NCBI RefSeq assembly: GCF_021869535.1
Contig: NW_026262668.1
Location: 67,353,558 to 67,417,557, forward strand
Length of the DNA stretch: 64,000 bases
Direction of reading: 5' to 3'
DNA from: Mytilus californianus
Taxonomy: Eukaryota; Mollusca; Bivalvia; Mytilida; Mytilidae
The stretch's first letter is position 1, and each line of letters opens with the position of its first letter. Below, in pieces: positions 34,260-44,700 of the stretch. The position numbers and the translations under genes were made by a program. The notes beneath the pieces are model-generated. The model saw nothing but the letters and a program-made list of their open reading frames with translations. It searched no databases and was not told where the DNA came from.

Positions 34260-37209
34260 GTGAGTTGGAAATTTTATTTCAGAGTAAAGCTTAATGGTGA
34301 AATTGTATGTCCTAATATAATAGGTTGTGAGGGGTGACTTTAAAGAAATGAAATTGTTTTACAACGAATCTCCAATAGTTATGTTAAATAAACATATAAA
34401 GTTTTAAGTAAAGTATTATTAGTAGCATTACTTTTTATCATCATTAGCATTATCATTACCATTATTAGTATCATTATTATTTTTGTTTTGTCATGTTTTT
34501 TTCTTAAATTCATCTATGTCATTAGTTTTCAGTACATCATCACTATATCAAGAACTTATACTGTAATGCCTAACATATTCTCCTACATTTGAATTTTTGA
34601 ATTGATTGTTTATCATTAGAAAAGAAATGTAAAATGGTTTTCCTTAAACACTTAAAAGCTTTTTTTCGAAAGCTGATGTGAATTGGAATTTTGGCATCTT
34701 TTTTTTCAAAAACAGCAGTCCTTTTGCACCAATTGCTATTTTCAAAACATATCATTTGCGCCAAATATTATTTTTTAAGATGTATCATTTGCGCCAATTT
34801 ACGGAATTCATATACGCCAAACTACCTGTACATATATGTACATAATAATCCTTAATAAGTTGTGGTAACTTGAAAAAATATTTAAGTAATAAATTTGACT
34901 AATGAAAAGATGTATAAGACATAAACACGCGAAGAGCTATATAACCAACAAAAGGGATCTAATATAGATAAATTCATCTGAGGTAAACTTTGCCAGAGGG
35001 AGTTGGAACTTTAGTTTCTTAATAATTTCTTAATTTATCAACGGAAAAATGAAAACGAAATTGTAATAAACTATGTCAATAGTTCGGCAGCACTGACTTT
35101 TGGGTTCATGATACTCTCGTCGAATAACAGTCCACTAGCAGTGGTATCGACCCAGTTCTAGTAAATAAAAATAACACTATTAATTTTGTCCTTCTGGAGC
35201 AATATTCTGGATTAAAATACATCAGGAACATTTGAAAGTCAAAGATGTATAGGACTTAAACACGTAGAAAGCTATATGATCAAATGTATATAAAAATAGC
35301 AAAACTTATTTAAGATAAATTTTGCACGAGGGAGTTGGAACCTAAGTTTCTTAATAATTTCCGAATTTATCAACGGGAAATTAAAGAAAAGTTTGTAATA
35401 AATCATGTCAGTTGTACCTAGGTAATAATCTTAACTCCGCCAATGTGAACTGCTGCCTGATGTAGTATGAGTGCCAATGAGACAACTCTCCATCCAAGTC
35501 ACAATTTGTAAAAGTAAACCATTATAGGTCAAAGTACGGCCTTCAACACGTAGCCTTGGCTCACACCGAACAGCAAGCTATTAAGGGCCCCCAAAAATGA
35601 CTAGTGTAAAACCATACAAACAGGAAAACCAACGGTCTAATCTATGTAAAAAACGAGAAACGATAAACACTTATGAACAACATCAACAAACGACAACCAC
35701 TGAACATCAGTGAACAACCACTGAACATATATGAGCTGTAATGCATTGTTTTAGGTCTATTGCTATGACATATTCAATGTATATGCTATTATGCATTGAT
35801 ATGTGTCTTTCGTTATGACATATACAATGTATAAACTATGATGCAATGTTATCAATCACATGATGCTATTCTAAACCAAGGATTTTGTGCTATAATATAT
35901 AAAAATGCGTTTAAGATTAGTTTTTGATAATGTCAGCATGCTTTTTGCACGATGGAGACACATGTAGTAAACGTTTTTTTTCTGTTGCAGAATGTTTTCC
36001 CTCACAAGAAATAACAAGAAAACGACGGGAAGGATGTAAACCACCTCTATACCCAGATGGCAATGGTGGATGCACCGATGACGGTAAGAAGTAAAAGTAA
36101 AAAACAACACCAAAAAAATAACCCCCTCTTATCTTTCTGCTAATATAGTTTATGCAAAGAACCACAAAAAACGGGTAAACAAAAATCATCTTTCAAAGGC
36201 AATAATTCCTATAAGGAGTCAACTGACGATTTCGGCTATTTGATTTATTTGTCGATATTGTTCTGCTGATATGTTTTGCCATTTACTGTTATCCTCTATT
36301 TATTATCATAAAAAGATAATAGCCAAGATCGCAAAAATGAAAGAAAAAAAACTCATTCAAGGGCAGTAACTCCTATAAGGATATATCTGACTGTTTGGGG
36401 CAAAACAGGTAGATAGATCTTAAAATTCTTAACATTTTTGGCCCCTTTAGATTTTCTCTATCTATAACGGTTAACAATGACAATTCTTGGATTTTACCCC
36501 TATGTTCTATTTTAGCCCAGGGTGACCATGTTGATTGGCAGGCGGGATCATCAAACACTTTTTAAGTAGATACACAAAGGATGATTGTGGCCAAGTTTGG
36601 TTCCATTTGGCCCAGTAGTTTCAGAGAGGAAGATTATCGTAAAAGTTAACGGACGACGGGGGACGACGACGATAAACGACGGACGCCAAATTATGGAAAG
36701 AGCTCACACTGGTCTTCGGCCAGGTGAACTAAGAATTTGTTTAAGTGAACGTTCAAATACCTATGCAAAAGGCTATTATAACATTAAGCAACCACAAATA
36801 AGAAGACGTGAAGGAAACAATACAAAATAACATGTCAAGGGACAGTCAACACCACACTTAAAAAAACGCAAAAACAAAATACGATATGAATAAAACTTTC
36901 TCTTCAACACGCACACGCATTAATATTGAGCAATACAAGCCTCCGAAACGTGGACAAATTCATGTCATCATGGAATGTAAGTTTCTGTTGTACAGCCTAT
37001 AACATAGCAAGTTATTAAGATTGTTTTATTCAAAAGTTTCAAGACATAATATCTACTATATATACAACCGCTACCGATATATGAATACATGCTTTTTCTT
37101 AGATTTGGTTTTATTTCTCATTCTAGATGGAATTTTTGGCAATGGATATCTCGGCCGAAGAAGGAGAGACTTGAATTCGAAAAGAAAACAAGTGTTTAAA
37201 ATCACCTAA
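34205..37209 (+). CDS. Secreted 76-aa peptide precursor with paired-basic processing sites
   Basis: Exons 34205-34259, 35991-36083 and 37127-37209 join in phase 1 twice. Residues 1-18 (MKRFLLLFGLFFILMIRT) form a signal peptide, probably cut before Glu19. Arg28-Lys-Arg-Arg31 and Arg60-Arg63 are furin/prohormone-convertase-type sites. The segment 32-58 holds Cys34 and Cys46, 11 residues apart, around a Tyr-Pro-Asp-Gly turn, and ends Tyr-Leu-Gly before RRRR, the pattern for a Leu-amide. A third Cys (20) lies in the leader segment. A basic tail (64-76) follows. I do not recognise the family. A neuropeptide/hormone precursor or a host-defence peptide would both fit; function is inference. Introns contain common repeats and no other gene. 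Confidence 0.7.
35457..35735 (+). repeat. R1-like repeat, subfamily B, in peptide-gene intron 1
   Basis: Forward copy: 'TGAGACAACTCTCCATCCAA', 'GTAGCCTTGGCTCACACCGA', 'CTAATCTATGTAAAAAACGA'. It ends with a duplicated 'CCACTGAACATCAGTGAACA'. This copy shows the uninterrupted site matching the insertion at 44857-45878. Confidence 0.8.
35991..36083 (+). CDS. Peptide gene exon 2 (RKRR site, both ring cysteines)
   Basis: 93 nt between a strong polypyrimidine acceptor ending TGTTGCAG and donor GACG|GTAAGA. Encodes residues 19-49, including RKRR and Cys34/Cys46. Confidence 0.75.
36195..36745 (+). repeat. Bivalve dispersed repeat in peptide-gene intron 2
   Basis: 'GCAATAATTCCTATAAGGAG', 'GATTGTGGCCAAGTTTGGTT', 'GGCCCAGTAGTTTCAGAGAG', 'AGTTAACGGACGACGGGGGA' and 'AGCTCACACTGG..TTCGGCC' are text recognised from a common bivalve family. 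Open frames here (36373-36558, 36585-36830) belong to the repeat. Confidence 0.75.
37127..37209 (+). CDS. Peptide gene exon 3 (amidation signal, basic tail, stop)
   Basis: Acceptor CATTCTAG|ATGG; 83 nt to TAA. Encodes GIFGNGYLGRRRR and the tail NSKRKQVFKIT. An alternative upstream AG at 37101-37102 is possible but would change the frame. Confidence 0.72.
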
Positions 37210-37554
37210 TTACGATATATTCGACATTTATCCTTTTTTTTCAAATATGATTTTCAAAAAACCCACAAAATTAATTAAAAAAAAACCAACAACTATAAAA
37301 TGCTTATTGTTTTAAATCAGATGTATGATTGTTATAACAATCCCATTATTGGTGTACAAGTTTTAGCGGTAGTATAAACCCAACAGCTGTAGATTTCTTA
37401 CTGCAGTAGCGAGACTATTTGAACCCTGCTTTCCCAAGCATGTGTCGTTTTCTTTCCTTGTTGATGTTAGTGGTCACATGGTTACCCGTCAGCTGCACTT
37501 AACAGATTTTTAATTGCTTGCTTTAATTTTACAACATACGGTCCAGATCGTTAA

Positions 37555-37700
37555 AAAGGGGAGAGTTGGGTGTGTACGCAAGTAAAAATGTTTTAATTCA
37601 ACCACATTTTGTCTATGTACAAAGTCAGGTTATCTGGACCGTGTGTTGTTCGTTGTTGTTTATATCTTGTTTGTTGTCTACTATTTTTTGTGTTGGTTGT
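37555..37700 (+). repeat. Repeat fragment
   Basis: 'GGGGAGAGTTGGGTGTGTAC' and 'TGTACAAAGTCAGGTTATCT' resemble text near 12120 and 44745; overlapping frames on both strands are not genes. Confidence 0.45.
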
Positions 37701-38206
37701 TGATGTGGTCTGTTGTACTGTCCAGTGCTTTAGATGATTCCTGCAATCTTTTTTATATATTATGTAGATATATTGTATTGTTTTCATACCGTAAAATACC
37801 ATGGCAACATGTTAAGCTCAATGTTCTTGTTATTATTTAATGTTTTGATTGCACCTAGCAGTTTCTAAATTATTTGTATTATATCTATTCACTGAGGAAA
37901 ATAACTAAAAATGTAACAGAGCGGCTTCACACTTAAATATTTTTCGAAAGGAACGGTTGAATACAAACGTGTACGAGATATTAAATAATCTCAGATTATC
38001 GCAACACCCCCTTTTTTTAGTAGAAAAATGTTTGCTGATCTCATGTATGGTTTTGTATCAAATATAATGGTTTCGTTGTTCGGAGGGATTTTGTATTCAG
38101 CTATGGCTAGCGAGTCCAGATTATTTTTATATTTTGAATGAAAAATGTTGCATTTGTCATCGCAGGTCGGTCTTTATAAAATAATGAGGATCTTTCCAGA
38201 TTCCAG

Positions 38207-38425
38207 ATGCCTGCACAATTGATACGATATTCCCGGGCTTGTGTTTCCCATCATGATTTCCTTGATAGAAGATTGCTGCTCACAAGGAAGCTATTAAACC
38301 AAGAGTTACAAATGGTGAAGTTGAAATCATCCCTTCGTAAATTTTACGGACGCCATTACGAGTTGGTTGACCGTTATGGAATAACCGTTTCACAGATGAT
38401 ATCGGATATGTTCCTTATGTCGTAA
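38207..38425 (+). pseudogene. Retroelement protein C-terminal remnant
   Basis: The frame contains QLIRYSRACVSHHDFLDRR, LLTRKLLNQ, LKSSLRKFYGRHYELVDRYG and ends at a stop. This tail is recognised from many bivalve retroelement ORFs that encode a reverse transcriptase upstream; assignment to a particular class (Penelope-like is possible) is uncertain. Sequence before the Met has no open frame in register, so the element is truncated. Confidence 0.6.
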
Positions 38426-38459
38426 CTACAATACCCTCCCTTTTCACGAATGTGACTTA

Positions 38460-38730
38460 CCGAATTAGACTATTTACCGGATTTGTAATAACATAAGCAA
38501 CACGACGGGTGCCACATGTGGAGCAGGATCTGCTTACCCTTCCGGAGCACCTGAGATCACCCCCAGTTTTTGGTGGGGTTCGTGTTGCTTAGTCTTTGGT
38601 TTTCTATGTTGTGTCATCTGTACTATTATTTGTCTGCTTGTCTTTTTATTTTTGGCCATGGCGTTGTCAGTTTGTTTTCGATCTATGAGTTTGACTGTCC
38701 CTCTGGTATCTTTCGTCCCTCTTTCATGTA
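38460..38730 (+). repeat. 3' tail of the same retroelement
   Basis: 'ACGGGTGCCACATGTGGAGC', 'CTTCCGGAGCACCTGAGATC', 'TTTTTGGTGGGGTTCGTGTT' and 'CTCTGGTATCTTTCGTCCCT' form a stretch recognised as highly repeated in mussel DNA. Confidence 0.65.
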
Positions 38731-39005
38731 AGTACGAACCCGGTGATCGCAATTACAAATTGTTTGATTGTTACGGTGTCGTTTTCTTTCAATGTAATAA
38801 AAGCTTCATAGATCTCACGGTCTGTTCTTGTTCGTCTAACAATATTACAAGTTTGTCATGCACCTGGCTTAAATTTGAAACATTATTACAAAGTAGAATT
38901 TTGAAATCTTCTGATTGGGAATCAAACATAGCAAAAGATGCACTTATCAAAGTTACATTGACAAACGTTTCGCACTCTGAGTGGAATTCATATGATTTTT
39001 ATTGA
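38658..39005 (+). other. Unexplained open frame partly on repeat
   Basis: From the first true ATG the frame gives MALSVCFRSMSLTVPLVSF, which is repeat-derived, then about 90 residues that are not: Cys-rich (CKYEPGDRNYKLFDCYG, VCSCSSNNITSLSCTW) and ending KVTLTNVSHSEWNSYDFY. A possible acceptor AG at 38731-38732 sits at the junction, so the unique part might be an exon or a gene scrap. No domain is assigned. Confidence 0.3.
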
Positions 39006-39062
39006 ATCAGATTTCATTCACATTTATTTTGCGTATACTTGGATTTATATATTTTAAGGAGC

Positions 39063-39390
39063 TGTGGTATGATTGCTCATGAGACAACTATCCATGACAT
39101 GCACTTAAATGATTAAAGGTTACAGTATATATATACGACCTTCGACAATTAATCAAACAATAAGGTAGAGTAAGTTTTCAATCAAAGAAGGAACCAAAAT
39201 AGCAGATGCAAACTCAAAAGAGAAACCTAACGACTGAGAAAAACATAATTGACAGACAGCTACAAACGACAACTTCTGGACTACATCTGTTGACGTATGC
39301 GTCATTTAATTTCTGGTGGAGAGTTGTCTCATTGGCAATCACAGCACATCTTCTTATTTTTATACAAGCTCTTGACTTGGGACAGTCTCG
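39063..39390 (+). repeat. Composite R1 copy with an opposed piece inside
   Basis: A diverged forward R1 ('GTGGTATGATTGCTCATGAG' to 'TACAAACGACAACTTCTGGA', resuming at 'CTCTTGACTTGGGACAG') is interrupted at about 39312-39360 by the reverse complement of the R1 start ('GTGGAGAGTTGTCTCATTGG'). Confidence 0.65.
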
Positions 39391-41602
39391 TTCATAAAGG
39401 TATATTACAAATAATATGGTACATGTTTACAACCTTCATATTTCCTAACATTTTATTCGATTCACTCTCATACCCATATATCATCGTTAAAAATCTTTAT
39501 TATTATTCCCCTTGAAGATAAACGAGAATATATCACAAGTATATAATCATAATAGTGTTTACCATTTAAACTGTATCCACTAGTTCCTAATACGATTTCG
39601 ATCCATAAAATTGTATTTTGCAAGGCTCACAGCAGCAAGTCTAGAATTGACATTTAAATAATGACAGATCGTAGCCACCACAATGCGATACCATTAAAAT
39701 ATTATAAGACGAGGAACCATATAATTTATCACGTTATAAATTAAAACTCCATAATAATATAATTGAATAAAAGCAGTAATTGTGAAAATACATTTCATGC
39801 ATTTGCATACTTAAATCGTCTCATATAAATCAAGCACAATGTTTTTTTATAATTTATATAGTATTTTTTTGGAATTTTATGTTCAAAGCTTTATACTTTT
39901 TATTTTTTCAGTTTTTGGTTTTGAGCTTCATTCGAGTATAACAATATTCACAAAGCACAGATGTTCTATGAATGTAATGTTGCAGTATGAATTTGCATAT
40001 GATGTACTAAACAAAATTTATTTCGTCCTTTAAGTTTTTACGTGTCGAACAATGACCGTGTCTGCACTATTTATACCAATTTAAGACTCGACACGACTAA
40101 ATATTTCAAATCATTTTTAAGGAACAAGGAATGAAAACGTATAGTGCCCAACAATACAGATATGTTTTCTCTAAATTCTGATTCAAGGTAAATTTGGACA
40201 TACGTAATATTCACAACATTGGATGTCATTTATTTACCTCTACTACAAATATTACAATTCTGGGGTCTCCTCATGTTTCCCCCTGAAAATGTAAGTATTT
40301 AGAAATTGTTTTGGTATCCCTTACTATAAATGATCGAAGCCTCTGGAATATTACTTTCCTAGTCTCGCTCTCCACTAAAATCGGTGAATTTGTTTTTTTG
40401 GCATCATTTACGTTTGTAGTTGCTAGTATCATATGTAGCAACGAACGCTCTGTTTTTTGTTTGTTTCCGTGTTCAAAGTGGAACTTAACTGAATTCGGCT
40501 TTACGTCTTTTCTCAAACAGGTCTCGATTAGGCTCCAAGTGAGTCAGTGGAGCTTAACTAAATTCGATCTTACGCCTTTTTTCATACCGGCCTCGATTAG
40601 GCTCCTTGTGTGTCAGATATTTTTTTTAGTTTTAAAGTTAAAGTTAGACCAGTTAGTTTAGCCTGGTTTATGACGATCCTGCAGATTCGTATAGCTTAAC
40701 AAAAAGAGATATTCCTTTTTGTGTACGAGGAATGAAAAGGGTAGACATTTGAGTACGGATGAGTATCAGTCGTTTGCTAATAATATATCAGTGATGTCCT
40801 TTAAGGCAAATTAAGATTTGTCCTTTTTAAGGCAAATCTTAATCAATACATGAACAGACGGCAAATATTTTTCACTTGACTGTTTCCATATCAAATAATC
40901 ATCTTAAATTTTGTAACTCTGTATAAAGTGTGCCTTGCAAAAAAAAACTCCAAAAACAAAGATATTAGACGGGAAACTGACAGACTTTCAACAATCGGTT
41001 CTTACTGTGACGTAATAACATATAAAAAATAAAAGCATTGTGACATAGTCGTCTTTCGTCCATTTGAGTCAATTAATGTAAAGGATACATTAAACAGACA
41101 ATATATAAGTATATTGTAATATCATCTTTCTATATCTCTCAAACAATTATTTATGCAAGTGACCTTCAAATCGACATTCATTTTACAACTGATAAAAACT
41201 TTTTTATTGATTTAAACTGTTGATTCTATATAATTGTCCCACTCTCGCAGCAAACAACAAAAGCGTATTGAGGTCGACTTTTTTCTTCAATCAAAGAAGG
41301 TGTGGCGGATACGGTATGACCGAACTATGTTATTACTTATTTCTTCAGTTACAACAATGACTGGTATGGATTCTTCCAATGTACATGTATATACAACAGA
41401 TAATGAAGTTTATTGAATGCTTTCTTTATACAATAAAAAGGTTGCCTAAGAAATTATAACATAGAGCTTTAAACTTGTAAATAGTTACAGTAAACACATT
41501 TATATCTTTAAAAAAAACCTGTCAGTACCATACATGCCATTTGTTTGGAAGGAATTGTAGCCCAGAAGCAGACTGACACCAGTATTCGATTAAAATACAA
41601 AT
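39391..41602. other. Intergenic region upstream of gene B
   Basis: Only a 70-bp tandem duplication (about 40480-40614, 'CTCGATTAGGCTCC' in both units) is clear. The 116-codon frame crossing it owes its internal repetition to that duplication and is not called. Confidence 0.5.
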
Positions 41603-41798
41603 ATGGAAGTGGCTGGAGTTCCACTCTTTTCTTTCATATCCTTAATTTTAACAGTCGTGGCTGTTATCATCGACATCGTGGGATTTGCAACACCATATTG
41701 GTATTATAGGAAAATTGCCGCTTTAAATGATGTAGCATATAAGGCAGGACTATGGAAGATATGCACGCCAGATTGTATCAACTACGAAAACTCAAAAT
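41603..41798 (+). CDS. Gene B exon 1
   Basis: 196 nt, ATG (ATATGG context) to donor AAAT|GTAAGT, phase 1. Helix 1 and first loop. Confidence 0.9.
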
Positions 41799-44700
41799 GT
41801 AAGTATATTGCCAACAGACACAAAGAACTTCAAAAATATAGTTGGTATTTTGTTTTACTTGACTGTTTTCTTCCAATATGATTTTTTTTTAAATCCGAGA
41901 ACCTCTATTATACTTCATTTTCTAAAATCAATGTTAAAACGGCGAAAGCGTTTGTAATCACAATAAAGTATGGATAATAGTGTATGTCGTATGAGTTTAT
42001 GCTACGACGTAAAGCAGTAAGTTGTTCTGTCGGTTAGATGAATTAGCATATGGTATCAATTTTCAGAACAATTATTATGTTGATTTTCAGACAATTACTA
42101 GTACACTAGTAATATATTTGTTATAACAAAAACTATTTAATACAAGCACAGTTACGTCAAATAAATGATTGTTTGAATTTTAGTAAAGGGTAAAGCGAGT
42201 TAGTTATTCTTAGGCATTTCAGATTTGTCCTGTTATAGATAATCATGCAGTATCTATATATACTGTGGAAGTCTATTTGTTTTATGTTCAAATTATAATG
42301 CTTTGTGAGTTAATTTATAGTGTACAAACTTTTGTGTAGAAGATTTTGTTGTAGACACAATTAATGTATGTGTATATAATGTAAAATCCATGCTCTGTAT
42401 TATGAACCAACTCCTCTAAAAAATCTTGAATCAAACACAAAATGTGTAGAAAGAACATTCTGATATTTTGAACGTACAACGATCAAAACAAAATTGGATA
42501 CGCCTTTGTATCCAATCACCTAGTATGAATATTAGTGACGAGACAGAATTCCAGAATACTCTACTGCTAGGATAATAAGGCATTCAAAAGTGCTTAGAAA
42601 ATGCATTTAGTTGTATAATAAAGTGTGCATGAATTACATAGTTGGCTATTTTTATATTAACAAAGTTGACCTTCGATATGATTGGCTTTTCTTTCAAGAC
42701 CTCTTTGGGGGATATAATTTCTCTAGTATTCAAGAATTCATACACCCTAGGCTTTATGTTTTTTTAGTTTGAGTGTTCTTAATGAAGGTAAATACAGAAA
42801 AACCAAATTATAAAGTTGTATTTTCAATTTTTAAGTGTGCATATGGTATATTAAAGTGTGTATATTCGAGTGTGCATACATTTAATTTATATTACTGAAT
42901 ATTATTTTAAATAAAGTGTGAACACATTACTTCATTGACTATTTTTATATTAAAGTGTGCATATATTACCGACACTCAAACTCAAACTCAAAGTGACATA
43001 TGTTATTTTAAGAATGAACATGCAAATTACACAAAATATATACCAGATTTAACTCATTTTTTTTTTAATTATTGGTTTTCAGTGCTCTTGGACTTCGAAA
43101 TTACTTTAACCCTTCAACTATTTTGATTCGACTTCGATTGATGAATCTTGTATAGGCAACATGAGTGTCTGGCACAATAAATGATAAGCAACGTTCCTTT
43201 GATGAGTTAAAAGTTTAAACCTTAATTTTTTTTAAAGAATTTTCAAAATTCTGCACTGAATTTCAGCATGGCAAGAAGCAGTACAAGCAATGGAGGTTCT
43301 TGGTTTTATTTGTTTACTTGCTGCGCTTGTAGTGTTGATACTAAAGTTGTTTGTTATGAAGGACAAACAGATGCTGAAATGGGTTGTCGTAGGATCCCTA
43401 GTTGGTGCAGGTAAGAATAGAAATTATCCCCGGCTTAGTATATTTCTAGGATTCTGATTGGTTAACGCACGTCGTTACAAAACCCATAGCCCCTGGGTGT
43501 TGCTAACCCATATAACCGGGCGTTGCTACCCATTACGCCGGGGAATTTCACGCGCGTTTTCCGTAGTTCCATGGTTGTTCCTTGTGAAATATCGATTTTT
43601 GTAGATTAATATATCCATGATGTCTGTAATTTTAAAATATGTAATTAACTAACGATTTTACCTTTTATGTCGATCATTTGCACTCATTTTAGTAAATGCA
43701 TCACTTGGCTGACACATTGTCAATGAATGGGACTACTAACCTAGCTATGCAAATGACCCATGTTGACGTCACACCGTCTATGATGTAACTCTAACAACAT
43801 TGAGCGCCAAATTCGACCCCTTCCCGTTTCCCTGTATCTGGATTACAAACGTCTTATATCTGACTACATGTAGGGTTCTACCAAAGGTAGTACCCTACAC
43901 CCCGTTAAAAATATGTCAAATTCCCAAAGTTCAATAAAAGATTTTTTAAAAATGAAAAAAACGTTGCTTTCACGTTACACTTTGTGGTCGAATTTCTCTA
44001 AAAATCGCCAGATTTGGACTAAGACCGGGGATAAATTCGTTATCTACGTTCATATCCTTGGATATTGATATTTAAACACCCTTCAGTACCCTGTACACCC
44101 TTCGGCTTCGCCTCAGGATGTACTTGGATACTTCAGGGTGTAAAAATATCCATATCTACGGATATGAACGTAGATAACTTATACACTTTGTATTTTCCTC
44201 GTAAATATGAAACATAGAATTTGCATGCACAAATACTATGAATGCAGTGTACTCGATTTCTTTGGGCCGCGATAATTCTATTCTGACGATTTGCTGTGTT
44301 TTGTAAACACAGTGTATATTTAGTGGACGCAAATCGCGAAAAAGACATCAAAACAAATGATATCTTGCTAGTTTGCTAATAAATGAACATGTCGTTTCTC
44401 TATTGGAACTGTACACGTATACCTAATAACAAAATTATTTTCATTTACATGTGTTTAAAGTTATTGCAAATGGCTGATATTTTTGTTCGAGCATATTGTT
44501 TTTCTTAAATTGTTTAACATTTCATACCGATATAACATGTTACTTTTATTATTCTTCCCTTAGTTTATTTATTTTGTATTTACATTGTATCATAGGTCAA
44601 ATTTATTTGTTCAGTGTATGTTCACTGGTGTTAATATGTCCTTTGATTGAGTTAAGCTATTTCAGTTGATATTTTATAGTGTATCTTTCTATGTTGGGAT

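Noticed and set aside
36585-36830. 81-codon frame in the peptide-gene intron
   Set aside because: Falls across a common bivalve repeat rich in GACGG motifs; not conserved coding text.
40311-40661. 116-codon plus frame with internal repetition
   Set aside because: The repetition comes from a 70-bp tandem DNA duplication; no start context, domain or splice support.
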